From NCBI GenBank assembly GCA_016722635.1, contig JADKIX010000010.1, positions 248,001 through 312,000 on the forward strand: 64,000 bases of DNA, read 5' to 3'. A program made the translations under genes and the position numbers. Positions 53,063 to 63,209 of this stretch are shown one piece after another (the stretch's first letter is position 1; every line of letters starts with the position of its first letter). The DNA comes from Rhodospirillaceae bacterium (lineage in GTDB: Bacteria; Pseudomonadota; Alphaproteobacteria; JAEUKQ01). A model generated the notes under the pieces. The model was not told the DNA's origin, did no database searches, and saw nothing but the letters and a program-made list of their open reading frames with translations.

Positions 53063-54796
53063 TTAATCTGCATGCTTGGAGGGAAGTGGCAAATTCTTTA
53101 AATGTTTTTTAGAAGAAGCAATGGGATTTTGTTTTTGAAGCAGTTTTTCGGCTGCTGCCCGCGCTTCATCACTAATAGTACTACCGGCGATCATGCGGGC
53201 AATCTCTTCCCGGCGTTCAGGGGCGGTTAATAAATGGATTGTGGTACGGGTTTGTTCATTGATCACTTGTTTGCGGACATGCCAATGGTTTTGCCCTTGA
53301 CTGGCGACTTGGGGCAGGTGGGTTACCACTAACAATTGTACCGAACCCGCCAGCGTCGCCAATGCCTGCCCAACCGCGGCTGCGGTAGCACCGCTGACAC
53401 CTGTATCTATTTCATCAAAAATCATGGTGGATACCGGATCGGCGTGTTGAAGCGCCAATTTCAACGCCAGCATGAAGCGCGATAATTCCCCGCCGGAGGC
53501 AATTTTATGCAGGGGTGCGAATGGGCTACCAGGGTTGATCGCCGCCAGGAAACTGACCTTGCTGCCGCCCCGCTGGTTCCAGCTTTCTTCTGGCAATAGG
53601 TCAAGCTGGGCTTGAAAAAGCGCCCGCTCCAAATTCAATTTTGCCAAATGTTGGGTCACTTCCTGCGATAAGGCTTCAGCGGCTTGCCGACGTTTTTGAT
53701 TTAACATATTGCCAGCCTGTACGAAGATTTTCCGAGCTGCTTTTTCTTCTTCTGCCAATAGGGTTAAATGGCCATTTGCCAATTGGAAATTTTGCAATTT
53801 TTGGTGCAAGTTTTCATGAAATTGAGGCAGATTATCGGGGGTAACCTGATGTTTGCGCGCCAATTCGCGCAAGTCGAGTAAACGTTCTTCAATTTTTTCC
53901 AATTGCCGTCTAGGATCGCCTCGACGCTGCTGAATGATCTGTTGCAGCAAGCTGCCTGCTTCTTGGCTGCTGGTTGTGGCCTGATCCAAAATGGTTTTCA
54001 AAACAGCCAGCTGAGGGATAGGTAAGGATGTACGATCCATGCGGCGGTTCGCATGGGACAAGCTTTTGATTACCCCTTTTTCACCCAGCAGGTCATGTTG
54101 CAAATCTTGCAATAACACCAATAATTTTTCTTGGTGTCCCAATAATTGCCGCTCATCCAAAAGTTTTTGTTCTTCACCGAGTACCGGCTTAAACTCATCC
54201 AGTTCTTCTAAAATATGCTGACGGTATTCTTGCTCTTTTTTTTCTGCCTCAAACTGTTGGCATTTTTCTTGATAGGCCGTACTTATTTTTTGCCAATCTC
54301 GATACAACTGCTCCATCAGTTTCACTTCAATGCTTAATCCGGCAAAATTATCTAACAATTCCAATTGAGTTTGAAGATTATGCAGACGGCGCTGATCGAA
54401 TTGAGCAACTACATCCACTAGTAACAAGCCTACTTGTTTCAAAAGGCCTGCCGTCACACTATGATCATTAATGAAACAACGGCTGCGGCCGTCTTGATAC
54501 AATTGCCGGCGTAAAATTAACGGTTCGGTTTTATCGACAGGTAGTTCGGCGGAGGCCAAAATATCATAAACCGGATGTTCTTGGGGAAGTTCAAAAACAG
54601 CCTGAACCAAAGCCTGCGAGCACCCAGTTCGGATCAGCTGCAGTTCAGCCCGTTGTCCTAAGGCAAGGCCTAACGCATCTAGCAAAATCGATTTACCGGC
54701 CCCGGTTTCCCCGGTTAAAACATTCAACCCTGCTGATAAATCGAGCTGTAATTTGTCGATTAGCGCAACATTTTGGATGTTGAGGCTGGTCAACAT
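53063..54796 (-). CDS. recN: DNA repair protein RecN
   Basis: SMC-like ATPase for double-strand break repair. 577 residues: MLTSLNIQNVALIDKLQLDL start, Walker A TGETGAGKSILLDA (28-41), long coiled coils (about 150-370), the ABC signature KIASGGELSRFMLALKLAL, Walker B TMIFDEIDTGVSG. Follows bamD by nine bases. Confidence 0.95.
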   Translation of the reverse strand: MLTSLNIQNVALIDKLQLDLSAGLNVLTGETGAGKSILLDALGLALGQRAELQLIRTGCSQALVQAVFELPQEHPVYDILASAELPVDKTEPLILRRQLYQDGRSRCFINDHSVTAGLLKQVGLLLVDVVAQFDQRRLHNLQTQLELLDNFAGLSIEVKLMEQLYRDWQKISTAYQEKCQQFEAEKKEQEYRQHILEELDEFKPVLGEEQKLLDERQLLGHQEKLLVLLQDLQHDLLGEKGVIKSLSHANRRMDRTSLPIPQLAVLKTILDQATTSSQEAGSLLQQIIQQRRGDPRRQLEKIEERLLDLRELARKHQVTPDNLPQFHENLHQKLQNFQLANGHLTLLAEEEKAARKIFVQAGNMLNQKRRQAAEALSQEVTQHLAKLNLERALFQAQLDLLPEESWNQRGGSKVSFLAAINPGSPFAPLHKIASGGELSRFMLALKLALQHADPVSTMIFDEIDTGVSGATAAAVGQALATLAGSVQLLVVTHLPQVASQGQNHWHVRKQVINEQTRTTIHLLTAPERREEIARMIAGSTISDEARAAAEKLLQKQNPIASSKKHLKNLPLPSKHAD

Positions 54797-54805
54797 ATCT
54801 GTTGC

Positions 54806-55618
54806 TTAAAAAATGAGTTTCAGCCAGGAATTTTGTTTGCGTAAAGGCTTCAGATTGCTTTGGACCAAAAGTTTGTAACTATCTTGGTACCATTCGCTTC
54901 CCGGAAAATTATATCCTAAAACGGCCGCAGCATTCTGCGCTTCATCTACCACACCTAACGATAAATAACTTTCCGTTAACCGGTGTAAAGCTTCTGGCAC
55001 GTGGCCAGTGGTTTGATAATTTTGCAATACATTCCGAAAACGGTTAAGGGCTGCCAAATATAATTGTTGTTTTTGATAAAATCGTCCAATCTCCATCTCT
55101 TTGCCAGCCAAGTGGTCGCGAATAAGATCTAACTTATATTGGGCGTCACGAGCGTAGGGCGATTCAGGGAACCTACCCACAACCTCTTGAAAACTTTGTA
55201 AGGCCAATTCGGTGTTTCGTTGGTCGCGTCCTACATCGACAATTTGTGTATAAAAACAAATTGCCCTTAGATAATAAGCGTAAGGAACATTTGGGTTGCC
55301 TGGATGTTGCTCGATAAAGCGCTCAAGAACTAGTACCGCATCGTCATATTGTTTGCTGGAATAATACGCATAGGCTGCCATCAGCTGCGCTTGAAGGGCC
55401 CAAACGGAATAAGGATGTTGGCGCTCAACTTCGTTAAAAAGCTTGGCTGCATTTTTAAGGTCGCCTGCAGATAAAGCATTATAGCCTAAATTATAAATGA
55501 CTTCGGGGGATTCTTCTAAATATAATTCTTTTTCTGAACTTGAACATCCTGCTGTGCCAGCCGCTAACCAGGCACAACCCATCAAAACAAATAAGTTTCC
55601 ACGAATTTTTGAATACAT
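54806..55618 (-). CDS. bamD: outer-membrane assembly lipoprotein BamD
   Basis: TPR lipoprotein of the BAM complex that inserts outer-membrane barrels. From the ATG at 55618 (MYSKIRGNLFV) a lipoprotein signal ends at TAGC (Cys about 25). Five TPR-like repeats follow (YNLGYNALSAGDLKNAAKLF; HPYSVWALQAQLMAAYAYY). GAGGG sits just upstream. In relatives lpxC usually lies between ftsZ and this gene; here only 110 bases do. Confidence 0.92.
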   Translation of the reverse strand: MYSKIRGNLFVLMGCAWLAAGTAGCSSSEKELYLEESPEVIYNLGYNALSAGDLKNAAKLFNEVERQHPYSVWALQAQLMAAYAYYSSKQYDDAVLVLERFIEQHPGNPNVPYAYYLRAICFYTQIVDVGRDQRNTELALQSFQEVVGRFPESPYARDAQYKLDLIRDHLAGKEMEIGRFYQKQQLYLAALNRFRNVLQNYQTTGHVPEALHRLTESYLSLGVVDEAQNAAAVLGYNFPGSEWYQDSYKLLVQSNLKPLRKQNSWLKLIF

Positions 55619-55687
55619 CCTATCCCTCGGAATCAGCAAATATCATCATAATAAATTTATATATACAGAATATAAGCAGAATACAAA

Positions 55688-55721
55688 TAGCCGGTCGATC
55701 GTGTAAATACCAATCCGGCTA
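55688..55721 (-). terminator. possible terminator after ftsZ
   Basis: TAGCCGG / CCGGCTA 7-bp stem with a 20-base loop, followed on the minus strand by TTTGTATT. Weak because of the large loop. Confidence 0.4.
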
Positions 55722-55728
55722 CATATAT

Positions 55729-57555
55729 TTAGTTTGCTTGGCGTCTTAAGAAAGCAGGAATATCAAGCATCTCCTCATCCGCTTTATTAGACGGGGTCCT
55801 GTTCTCTTGGCTTGTTACCCGTACTTGTAAAGTGGGTGGGGTGGAATTATTGGAAGATGGAGCGTTTGTCGTTGCCCCAGTCATTGGTTTTGGTGGAATA
55901 GCGGTTTTAGGATTGCTAGCGCTATTATTGGGGCTTGCAGAAAACCGCGGATCACTTTGAGCGACAGGGCGATTCTGTGACCCGTACTGAGGAGATGGCT
56001 GCGGGGAACCATTGCCGCTGACGCGCGTAAATAAATTTGCAGAAGGTTGCGACCGCGAAGGGATATTAGGATTAGCAGGTTGCATCATCGGGGCTGAACT
56101 TGAAGCCATCCCCCGGTTTTGTTCTTGGGAATGTTCTTCCTCAATATGTTGTTTAATCATGGTTGAACCCGGCCCAGGCATAGGCTTCCAAGATTGTTGT
56201 GTTTTGGAAGAATCACGAGAGGGTGAAGCAAAAGGTTGGCCTTGTGCCGGTTGTTGTGTGGGTGCGCGCCCCTGATCCGGATAATAAGGCCGTTGTGCGG
56301 TTGTAGGTTCTGGCCGCCTTGCAGTTGGCGCAAAAGTTTGGACGGGTTGGGTAATCCCAGGCCTCAGATTAGGGCGATTAGAAGACAGGGAGTTATTAAC
56401 CGCATGCGACATTTGGGTGCTACGCGGTTGAATGGCTGCTTCTGATTCAATGCCGGTTGCAACCACGGAAATCCGCATTTTACCAACCAAGCTCTCATCA
56501 AAAGTGGAACCAAAAATAATATTTGCTTCTGGATCGACTTCTTCCCGAATGCGATTGGCTGCTTCATCTACCTCAAACAAAGTCATATCTAAGCCGCCGG
56601 TAATGTTAATCAAGACACCACGGGCACCCTTCATTGACACATCATCCAACAATGGATTCGAAATTGCAGCTTCAGCGGCTTTGACAGCGCGATTATCACC
56701 TTCCGCTTCGCCGGTACCCATCATGGCTTTTCCCATTTCCGACATGACGGTACGGATATCGGCAAAATCCAGGTTAACCAGCCCAGGCATGACCATCAAA
56801 TCGGTAACGCCACGAACGCCGGAATACAAGACTTGGTCGGCAAGATGGAAGGCGTCGGCAAAAGTCGTTTTTTCATTGGCGATACGAAATAAATTTTGGT
56901 TAGGGATCACAATCAAGGTATCAACATATTGCTGTAATTCGTTGATCCCAGCCTCAGCCAAGCGCATCCGGTGTAACCCTTCAAAGTGAAATGGTTTAGT
57001 GACCACACCAATAGTCAAAATGCCTTGCTCACGGGCAGCACGGGCAATAACAGGAGCAGCGCCTGTCCCGGTTCCTCCGCCCATCCCAGCGGCAATAAAG
57101 ACCATATTGCTATTTTGAATATAGCGAATCACTTCCTCCAAGCTTTCTTCAGCAGCCGCTCGGCCAATTTCGGGCCGGGCGCCTGCGCCAAGGCCCTGGG
57201 TAACTTGTGACCCTAACTGTACCCGATGTTGGCAAAGTGATTGGGAAAGGGCTTGTGCGTCTGTGTTGCAAACGACAAACTCAACGCCTTCCAAATTGGA
57301 ACGGATCATATTGTTGACCGCATTGCTACCAGCACCACCTGTACCTACCACGGTGATTCTGGGTTTTAGCTCGTAAGATGTATTGGGCATCGATAATTTA
57401 AGGCTCATGGCCGACTCCGTTTTTTTCTGCACAGGGTTGGGGGGAATAGAAATAGAAGGGGTTGATGGAGAATCCGGTTTAGCAGATAACAAATCGTTGT
57501 TTAAAGAATTTTGCATTGTTTCCGGGGTGTTGGAAACAGTTTTTTTACGTTTCAT
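55729..57555 (-). CDS. ftsZ: cell division GTPase FtsZ
   Basis: Forms the cytokinetic ring. The core starts MSLKLSMPNTSYELKPRITV; GTPase loop GGGTGTGAAPVIA, T7 loop NLDFADIRTVM. A long Pro/Gln/Ser linker (about 370-590) leads to the C-terminal peptide LDIPAFLRRQAN that binds FtsA. Two starts: 57408 (family-typical, GGAG upstream) or 57555, directly after the ftsA stop, adding 49 Pro/Ser-rich residues. I give the long form; the short one is equally plausible. Confidence 0.93.
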   Translation of the reverse strand: MKRKKTVSNTPETMQNSLNNDLLSAKPDSPSTPSISIPPNPVQKKTESAMSLKLSMPNTSYELKPRITVVGTGGAGSNAVNNMIRSNLEGVEFVVCNTDAQALSQSLCQHRVQLGSQVTQGLGAGARPEIGRAAAEESLEEVIRYIQNSNMVFIAAGMGGGTGTGAAPVIARAAREQGILTIGVVTKPFHFEGLHRMRLAEAGINELQQYVDTLIVIPNQNLFRIANEKTTFADAFHLADQVLYSGVRGVTDLMVMPGLVNLDFADIRTVMSEMGKAMMGTGEAEGDNRAVKAAEAAISNPLLDDVSMKGARGVLINITGGLDMTLFEVDEAANRIREEVDPEANIIFGSTFDESLVGKMRISVVATGIESEAAIQPRSTQMSHAVNNSLSSNRPNLRPGITQPVQTFAPTARRPEPTTAQRPYYPDQGRAPTQQPAQGQPFASPSRDSSKTQQSWKPMPGPGSTMIKQHIEEEHSQEQNRGMASSSAPMMQPANPNIPSRSQPSANLFTRVSGNGSPQPSPQYGSQNRPVAQSDPRFSASPNNSASNPKTAIPPKPMTGATTNAPSSNNSTPPTLQVRVTSQENRTPSNKADEEMLDIPAFLRRQAN

Positions 57556-58868
57556 TTAAAAGTTCTCCCTTAACCAATGGCTGATTTTTCCTAAAAAGCC
57601 GCTATGATCAATATTTTTAGGGGGTTCAGAGCGACCAAAGCTTAAATTATGTTGCTGCCCGTAAATTAATAAACCGGCGCAGGTTGAAAAGGCGGATCCG
57701 GCAGTAATATCGTCTAATCCCAATATGCCAAGGGGCCGCCCTAAACGGACTTGTTTATTAAGGATAAGGCTTGCCAAATCCCTAACTCCCCCAAGCTGGC
57801 TTGCGCCACCGGTTAATACCACCCGCCGTCCCGATATCTTTTCAAAACCGCTCATTTCCAAATGCGATCTCACGAGTTCAAAAGTTTCTTCCAACCTTGG
57901 TTGGATAATACCGACCAAGATTGAACGTGAAACTTGGTGGGTGTGATGTGGGTCATGCTCACCAATTTGCGGTACATGGAGAATCTCATGCTGATCAACC
58001 GTTGATGGGATGCAATGTCCATAAAGTGTTTTTATGCGTTCTGCCTCGACCAGTGGGCTGGAAAGGCCACGCGCGATATCATTAGTGACATGATTCCCGC
58101 CAATAGGCAAGCAATCAGTGTAAACAAGATTGCCATCGAAAAACACTGCAATCGTGGTGGTTCCAGCCCCCATATCGACTACCGTAACCCCTAAATCAAT
58201 CTCATCATCAACCAATGTTGCCAAACCAGAAGCATAGGAAGAAGTCACGATGGAATTAAGCCCGAGATGGCACCGTGTAATACAGGATGTTAAATTGCGT
58301 ACGGCACTGGCAGCTGCTGTCACCAAATGCATATCAACCCCAAGTTTTTGGCCACACATACCGCGAGGATCCCGGATGCCCCGGTTGCCGTCCAAGCTAT
58401 ATCCAACGGGGATGGAGTGGATAAGGCGCCTTTCTAAATGATGCCCGGACAAGCTACCATGATTTAAGATTTTCCGTAAATCTTTATCGCTGATTTCTTG
58501 GCCATTTATATCAACCTCAATGTTAACCGTTTGGGAAGTGGGATAACCACCAGATAAATTAACAATAACTTTCTGTACCGTTACACCTGCATTTTTTCTG
58601 CATCATGAACGGCATTAATAACAGCCGATTGCATTTCTTCCATATTCACGATTGAACCATTGCGCAAGCCGCGCGACATATGATGGCCAATCCCCAGAAT
58701 GCGCATCCTGTGTTGTTCATCGGCTTGGGCAATCAAGCAACAGATTTTGTTAGTCCCAATATCCAACGCAGCCAACATCCCTTGGCGTGGGATGTTTTTA
58801 TTTTTCTTCATATTGCTAGCCGTGGTTGCTGAAGAATCTGACTTTGGCTGTCCCATCTTATTCTGCAT
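57556..58868 (-). CDS. ftsA: cell division protein FtsA, one-base frameshift
   Basis: Actin-like membrane tether of FtsZ. N-terminal part MLAALDIGTNKICCLIAQ to VHDAEKM ends at a stop at 58581. The following sequence, one frame over, reads GVTVQKVIVNLSGGYPTS and continues to VVDMGAGTTTIAVF, VVLTGGASQLGG and the C-terminal amphipathic SHWLRENF. One extra base near 58588-58596 (ATGCAGG to ATGGCAGG, giving EKMAGV) restores about 437 residues. No SHS2 or ATP motif is lost otherwise. ATG 58811 is an alternative start. Confidence 0.88.
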
Positions 58869-58983
58869 ATAATCTTAAAAAAACTTTCAGTAACTGGCAG
58901 ATAAATAATTTTTCGCCATAATTTTCAATAATCCAACCGCAGCCACAAAGCCAAGTAATTTTTTTTAAAAAAATATTTTGGCC

Positions 58984-59889
58984 TTATAAGCCATGAACAG
59001 CGGGGGACGTAGAAAATATTTCACCGAGTGCTGACATCGTCAGGCGGCCTGGAATCCTCAAATCGATTCGTTTGACCTGCTGATTTAGAATTTTCTGTTC
59101 TTGTTGGAGTTTGGCTAAAAATGCCCATGCTTCTGCAGGATTTTCTTCAGGTAAAATAATTTCAACACGATTATCAATCCGCAAATCCCAACGTCGATTA
59201 CCGACCCAAACAGCAGCGGTTACTCGTTCTTGTAAGTCAGGTTGCGAAGCTAATATTTTGATTAAATCGGGTGTTTGTTTAGGGGCATTTTCACCAACCA
59301 CCACCATTAATTGGGAGAACTGTCTGACATCATTCACCGGGATAATAAAACCCTCCACATCAATCAAAGAAAATTTGCCCTGGTATTGCCAAATAGCTAC
59401 CGGTGTTTTTTCTTCAATTTGTAAATAAATGGTATTTGGAAAACGTCTTTCAACGATAACTGATTTAATCCAAGGCAGTTTTTCCAAATTTTCCTTTACC
59501 ATCCATAAATCAATGGCTAATAAAGGCATGCCATCCTTCAATTGGCTGGCTTCAAGCAGCGAGTCGGCACTGCTGTGAACACGTCCCTTAACTTGAATGC
59601 TTTGCAAACCAAATCCTTGGCGTGCACTGAAATCACCAGCCATTTTGCCCGTGCTATCCCATAAGCGGTCAATCCATCCCGTCCAAATGAAAAGGGCCAC
59701 TAATATTAATAATAAGCCCAGATAAATCCTTTTATCTAATTGACGAATGGCAACCAGCTTTTGCCAAAAAGGCCTTAATTTCCAACTCCATAATGCTGGG
59801 GTAGTGGTTGGTGTGGGGTGGTCAAGGGAAATTTTAACCTCTGGTAAAGGGTGTTTTGTGGCCTTTAGAAAATCTTTTAATGATCGCAT
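58984..59889 (-). CDS. ftsQ: cell division protein FtsQ
   Basis: Bitopic divisome protein. About 301 residues from ATG 59889, which has GGAGA seven bases upstream (59910 is a longer frame). Cytosolic tail, one TM (IYLGLLLILVALFIWTGWI, about 73-91), POTRA (GLQSIQVKGRVHSSADSLL), then the beta domain (IVERRFPNTIYLQIEEKTPV). Start overlaps ddl by 13 bases. Confidence 0.92.
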   Translation of the reverse strand: MRSLKDFLKATKHPLPEVKISLDHPTPTTTPALWSWKLRPFWQKLVAIRQLDKRIYLGLLLILVALFIWTGWIDRLWDSTGKMAGDFSARQGFGLQSIQVKGRVHSSADSLLEASQLKDGMPLLAIDLWMVKENLEKLPWIKSVIVERRFPNTIYLQIEEKTPVAIWQYQGKFSLIDVEGFIIPVNDVRQFSQLMVVVGENAPKQTPDLIKILASQPDLQERVTAAVWVGNRRWDLRIDNRVEIILPEENPAEAWAFLAKLQQEQKILNQQVKRIDLRIPGRLTMSALGEIFSTSPAVHGL

Positions 59890-60806
59890 CTTGCGTTCTC
59901 CACCATCCAATAAACGAGTTCTTTGAATGTCATGCCAATATAAGCCGCTTGTTCCGGTGCCAAAGATAAAGGGGTCATACCGGGTTGGGTATTGATTTCA
60001 AGAATGTACAAGCCTTTTTCGTGATAGCGTTCATCCCACCTAAAATCGGTTCGGGTAAGCCCCCTGCAGCCAAGGCCTTGATGAGCTTTTAGGGCCCAGT
60101 CTTTGGCCAATTGAGTAATTGCCGGTGGAATTAAAGCGGGGATAATATGCCGGGTTTTGCCAGCGGAATATTTGGATTCATAATCATAGAAACGCCCAAC
60201 GGGTTGTAGTTCTGTGACGGCAAGCGCTTGATTGCCCAATACGCCAACGGTTAATTCGCGTCCTTCAATATATTCCTCAACTAAAAACATATCCTGATTA
60301 GGGCACAAAATATCTGGTGTTTGTAAGGTGATATTATCGCCATTTCTTAAAATAACCACCCCTAAGCTTGATCCTTGATCGATCGGTTTAATCACATAAG
60401 GCCTTGGCATTAAATCTTTTGATTTTAAAATTTCCTGGCGGCTCTTGACAAAACCTTTGGCAACCCGCAACCCTAATTGTTGGAAGACCAACCGGGCCAT
60501 GGCTTTATTCATAGCAAGGGCTGATGACAACATCCCGGAATGGGTATAAGGGATTCCTAACATATCCAATATCCCCTGAATGCGCCCATCTTCCCCAAAT
60601 TTACCATGAAGGGCATTAAAGACCACATCAGGGCTCGGTTGTAACTGTTGAAGCAATTGGGAGATATCGGACGATACATCAACTGCTTTTACCTGATAAC
60701 CGGCTTTCTTTAAAGCTTCTACACAAGCCTTGCCGCTGACCAATGATACCTCTCGCTCACTGGAATATCCTCCCATCAAAACGGTCACGTTGGTATATTT
60801 TTTCAT
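59877..60806 (-). CDS. ddl: D-alanine--D-alanine ligase
   Basis: Makes the D-Ala-D-Ala end of the murein stem peptide. About 309 residues from MKKYTNVTVLMGGYSSEREV (60806, CAGG upstream; 60812 and 60857 are longer frames). NALHGKFGEDG, KPIDQGSSLGV, VEEYIEGRELTVGV, EINTQPGMTPLSL. Lies between murB and ftsQ, as in other alphaproteobacteria. Confidence 0.94.
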   Translation of the reverse strand: MKKYTNVTVLMGGYSSEREVSLVSGKACVEALKKAGYQVKAVDVSSDISQLLQQLQPSPDVVFNALHGKFGEDGRIQGILDMLGIPYTHSGMLSSALAMNKAMARLVFQQLGLRVAKGFVKSRQEILKSKDLMPRPYVIKPIDQGSSLGVVILRNGDNITLQTPDILCPNQDMFLVEEYIEGRELTVGVLGNQALAVTELQPVGRFYDYESKYSAGKTRHIIPALIPPAITQLAKDWALKAHQGLGCRGLTRTDFRWDERYHEKGLYILEINTQPGMTPLSLAPEQAAYIGMTFKELVYWMVENARCDH

Positions 60807-60819
60807 ATTCATGACCTGC

Positions 60820-61782
60820 CTACCTTTTTGGGGAAATGGGGTTGCCAACCCGGTCAATTTCCCATGTCAAATTGATGCCGGAATATTCAAGGACACGCAA
60901 GCGGACTTGTTCACCTAATGCTTCAATATCCGCGGCTGTTGCCCGACCGGTATTAATTAAAAAATTACAATGTATGTCAGAGACCATGGCATCCCCAAGC
61001 CTTAATCCCCGGCATCCGGCTGCATCGATCAACTGCCAGGCCTTCTTGCCACCACTTAAAACAGGATCAGGGTTGGCAAACGTGCTGCCGCCTGTTTTAG
61101 AACGGATAGGTTGGGTTGATTGGCGTTGTTGTTGGATATCTTGCATCATGGCTGCAATCGATGCGGGGTCACTGGGTGTGCCTTTCAAGGTTGCTCCAAT
61201 AATGATGTCGCCTACTCCCAAATGACTATGGCGATAAGAAAAACCGATATCTTTGAGCTGTATTTGCTTCACTAGTCCGCCTATCCCCACCACATCAACC
61301 GATTCGACAATATCTTTAAATTCCCGGCCGTAACAGCCTGCATTCATGCGGATACCGCCGCCCAAGGTGCCAGGGATACCACACAGGAATTCCATGCCGC
61401 CGATGCCTTCTTGTTGGGCGGTACGCGCTATGTGCGTATCTAAAACAGCCGCGCCAACATATAAGTGGGTTGCGGATTTTTTTTCAATCTTGTTGAATTC
61501 CCGTCCCAAGCGAATGACAACCCCGTCAATTCCTCCATCCCGTACCAACAAATTAGATCCGACGCCAATGACCGTTACCGGCAGGGTGGATGATTTCTGC
61601 CTTAGAAATTCTTGCAGATCCAGCACATCTTGGGGGCGAAACATGATTTCGGCTGCTCCCCCAACTTGGAACCAAGTAATTTCTGCAAGTGAAGCCTGAT
61701 AGCTAATCTTGCCACGTACTTTAGGAATATCTGTCCTTATCCCAGATATAGCGGAGGAAGGGGGTGTTTTGCTGGCCATCAC
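60820..61782 (-). CDS. murB: UDP-N-acetylenolpyruvoylglucosamine reductase
   Basis: FAD/NADPH enzyme forming UDP-MurNAc. 320 residues: TWFQVGGAAEIMFRP (about 34-48), VIGVGSNLLVRDGGIDGVVI FAD loop, GIPGTLGGGIRMNAGCYG, and GGSTFANPD with the catalytic Ser. Type I by length. Overlaps murC by four bases (ATGA). Confidence 0.95.
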   Translation of the reverse strand: MMASKTPPSSAISGIRTDIPKVRGKISYQASLAEITWFQVGGAAEIMFRPQDVLDLQEFLRQKSSTLPVTVIGVGSNLLVRDGGIDGVVIRLGREFNKIEKKSATHLYVGAAVLDTHIARTAQQEGIGGMEFLCGIPGTLGGGIRMNAGCYGREFKDIVESVDVVGIGGLVKQIQLKDIGFSYRHSHLGVGDIIIGATLKGTPSDPASIAAMMQDIQQQRQSTQPIRSKTGGSTFANPDPVLSGGKKAWQLIDAAGCRGLRLGDAMVSDIHCNFLINTGRATAADIEALGEQVRLRVLEYSGINLTWEIDRVGNPISPKR

Positions 61783-63197
61783 CTTTTATTTCCTAATAAT
61801 ACCCTGAGTTCGCTTGGTAAAGCATAGGCCCAATTGGTAATGCTTCCGGCCCCTAAGCACACCACCAGATCCCCAGATTTAGCAACAGCGGCTATTTTCT
61901 TCGCCAAATCCGCTGGGTTCAGTAATCCTTCGGCAGGAGTTTTCCCCCGCTTATGGATCGCTTTTAACAAATTGTCTCGGTTAATGCCTGCAATTGGCTG
62001 TTCACCTGCGGGATAAACCTCGGCTACAATCATATAATCGGCCAAATCCGCACAAGCTGCAAAGTCTTCAAACAAATCCTTAAGCCTGCTATACCGGTGC
62101 GGTTGCACAACTGCAATAATTTTGCCCTGGCAAACCTGCCTAGCTGCTTTTAAAACCGCTTCAATTTCAACGGGATGATGACCATAGTCATCAATAACAG
62201 TAATGCCGTGGACTTCGCCGGTTTTGGTAAAACGACGCTTAACGCCACCAAAAGAACTTAACCCTTGTAATATTTGGGTTGCATCCAACCCAATCTCATT
62301 AGCAACCGCAATAGATGCTAAAGAATTTTGGATATTATGCATACCGATCATCGGTAAACGCACATTTTTAAGGTTTTTTAATTTCCCCTGTGTCCGATTG
62401 CTGAAAACCACATCAAAAGTAGCGCCATTAATATCGGTACGGATATTGGTGGCATATAGATCAGCATCAAGGCTGAATCCATAACTGATTAAGCGCCTAT
62501 TTTGAATTTTTTCATATAATTGGCGTACCACAGGATGGTCGATGCATAAAACAGCAAAGCCATAAAAGGGGATATTGCTGATAAATTGATGAAACCCTTC
62601 ATGCAAAGCCGCTACGGAGCCGTAATGATCTAGGTGTTCAGGGTCAATATTGGTGACAATGACGATGGTAGAGGGCAGTTTAATGAAGGTGCCATCTGAT
62701 TCATCGGCCTCTACCACAATCCATTCCCCACTTCCCAAGCGGGCATTAGTCCCATAATTATTAATAATTCCGCCATTTACTACGGTAGGATCAAGTTTGC
62801 CTGCATCCAATAAAGCGGCGGTTAGGGAGGTTGTGGTGGTTTTACCATGGGTGCCTGCGATAGCTACGGATTGTTTTAGGCGCATTAATTCAGCCAACAT
62901 CTCGGCTCGCCGGACAATAATGAGACGGCGCAGCCGTGCTTCTTTCAATTCTGCGTTATCATCCTTAACAGCTGATGATACCACAACAATTTCAGCGTTG
63001 CCAAGATTGGCAGCGTGATGGCCAACGGTGACTGTAATGCCCATTTTCTTCAGCCGGGCGACATTGGAATTGTCGGTCAAATCGCTGCCTTGCACCTGAT
63101 AGCCAAGATTATGCAGAATCTCGGCAATACCACTCATACCGATGCCGCCAATCCCGATAAAATGGATAATACCGATTTTTTTTGATACATATTTCAT
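61779..63197 (-). CDS. murC: UDP-N-acetylmuramate--L-alanine ligase
   Basis: Adds L-Ala to UDP-MurNAc. 472 residues: HFIGIGGIGMSGIAEIL (about 12-28), GTHGKTTTTSLTA ATP loop (112-124), VEADESDGTF, TNIDPEHLDHYG, and the DDYGHHPVEI C-terminal motif. Between murG and murB. Confidence 0.96.
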   Translation of the reverse strand: MKYVSKKIGIIHFIGIGGIGMSGIAEILHNLGYQVQGSDLTDNSNVARLKKMGITVTVGHHAANLGNAEIVVVSSAVKDDNAELKEARLRRLIIVRRAEMLAELMRLKQSVAIAGTHGKTTTTSLTAALLDAGKLDPTVVNGGIINNYGTNARLGSGEWIVVEADESDGTFIKLPSTIVIVTNIDPEHLDHYGSVAALHEGFHQFISNIPFYGFAVLCIDHPVVRQLYEKIQNRRLISYGFSLDADLYATNIRTDINGATFDVVFSNRTQGKLKNLKNVRLPMIGMHNIQNSLASIAVANEIGLDATQILQGLSSFGGVKRRFTKTGEVHGITVIDDYGHHPVEIEAVLKAARQVCQGKIIAVVQPHRYSRLKDLFEDFAACADLADYMIVAEVYPAGEQPIAGINRDNLLKAIHKRGKTPAEGLLNPADLAKKIAAVAKSGDLVVCLGAGSITNWAYALPSELRVLLGNKR

Positions 63198-63209
63198 AGG
63201 GTGTATTCT

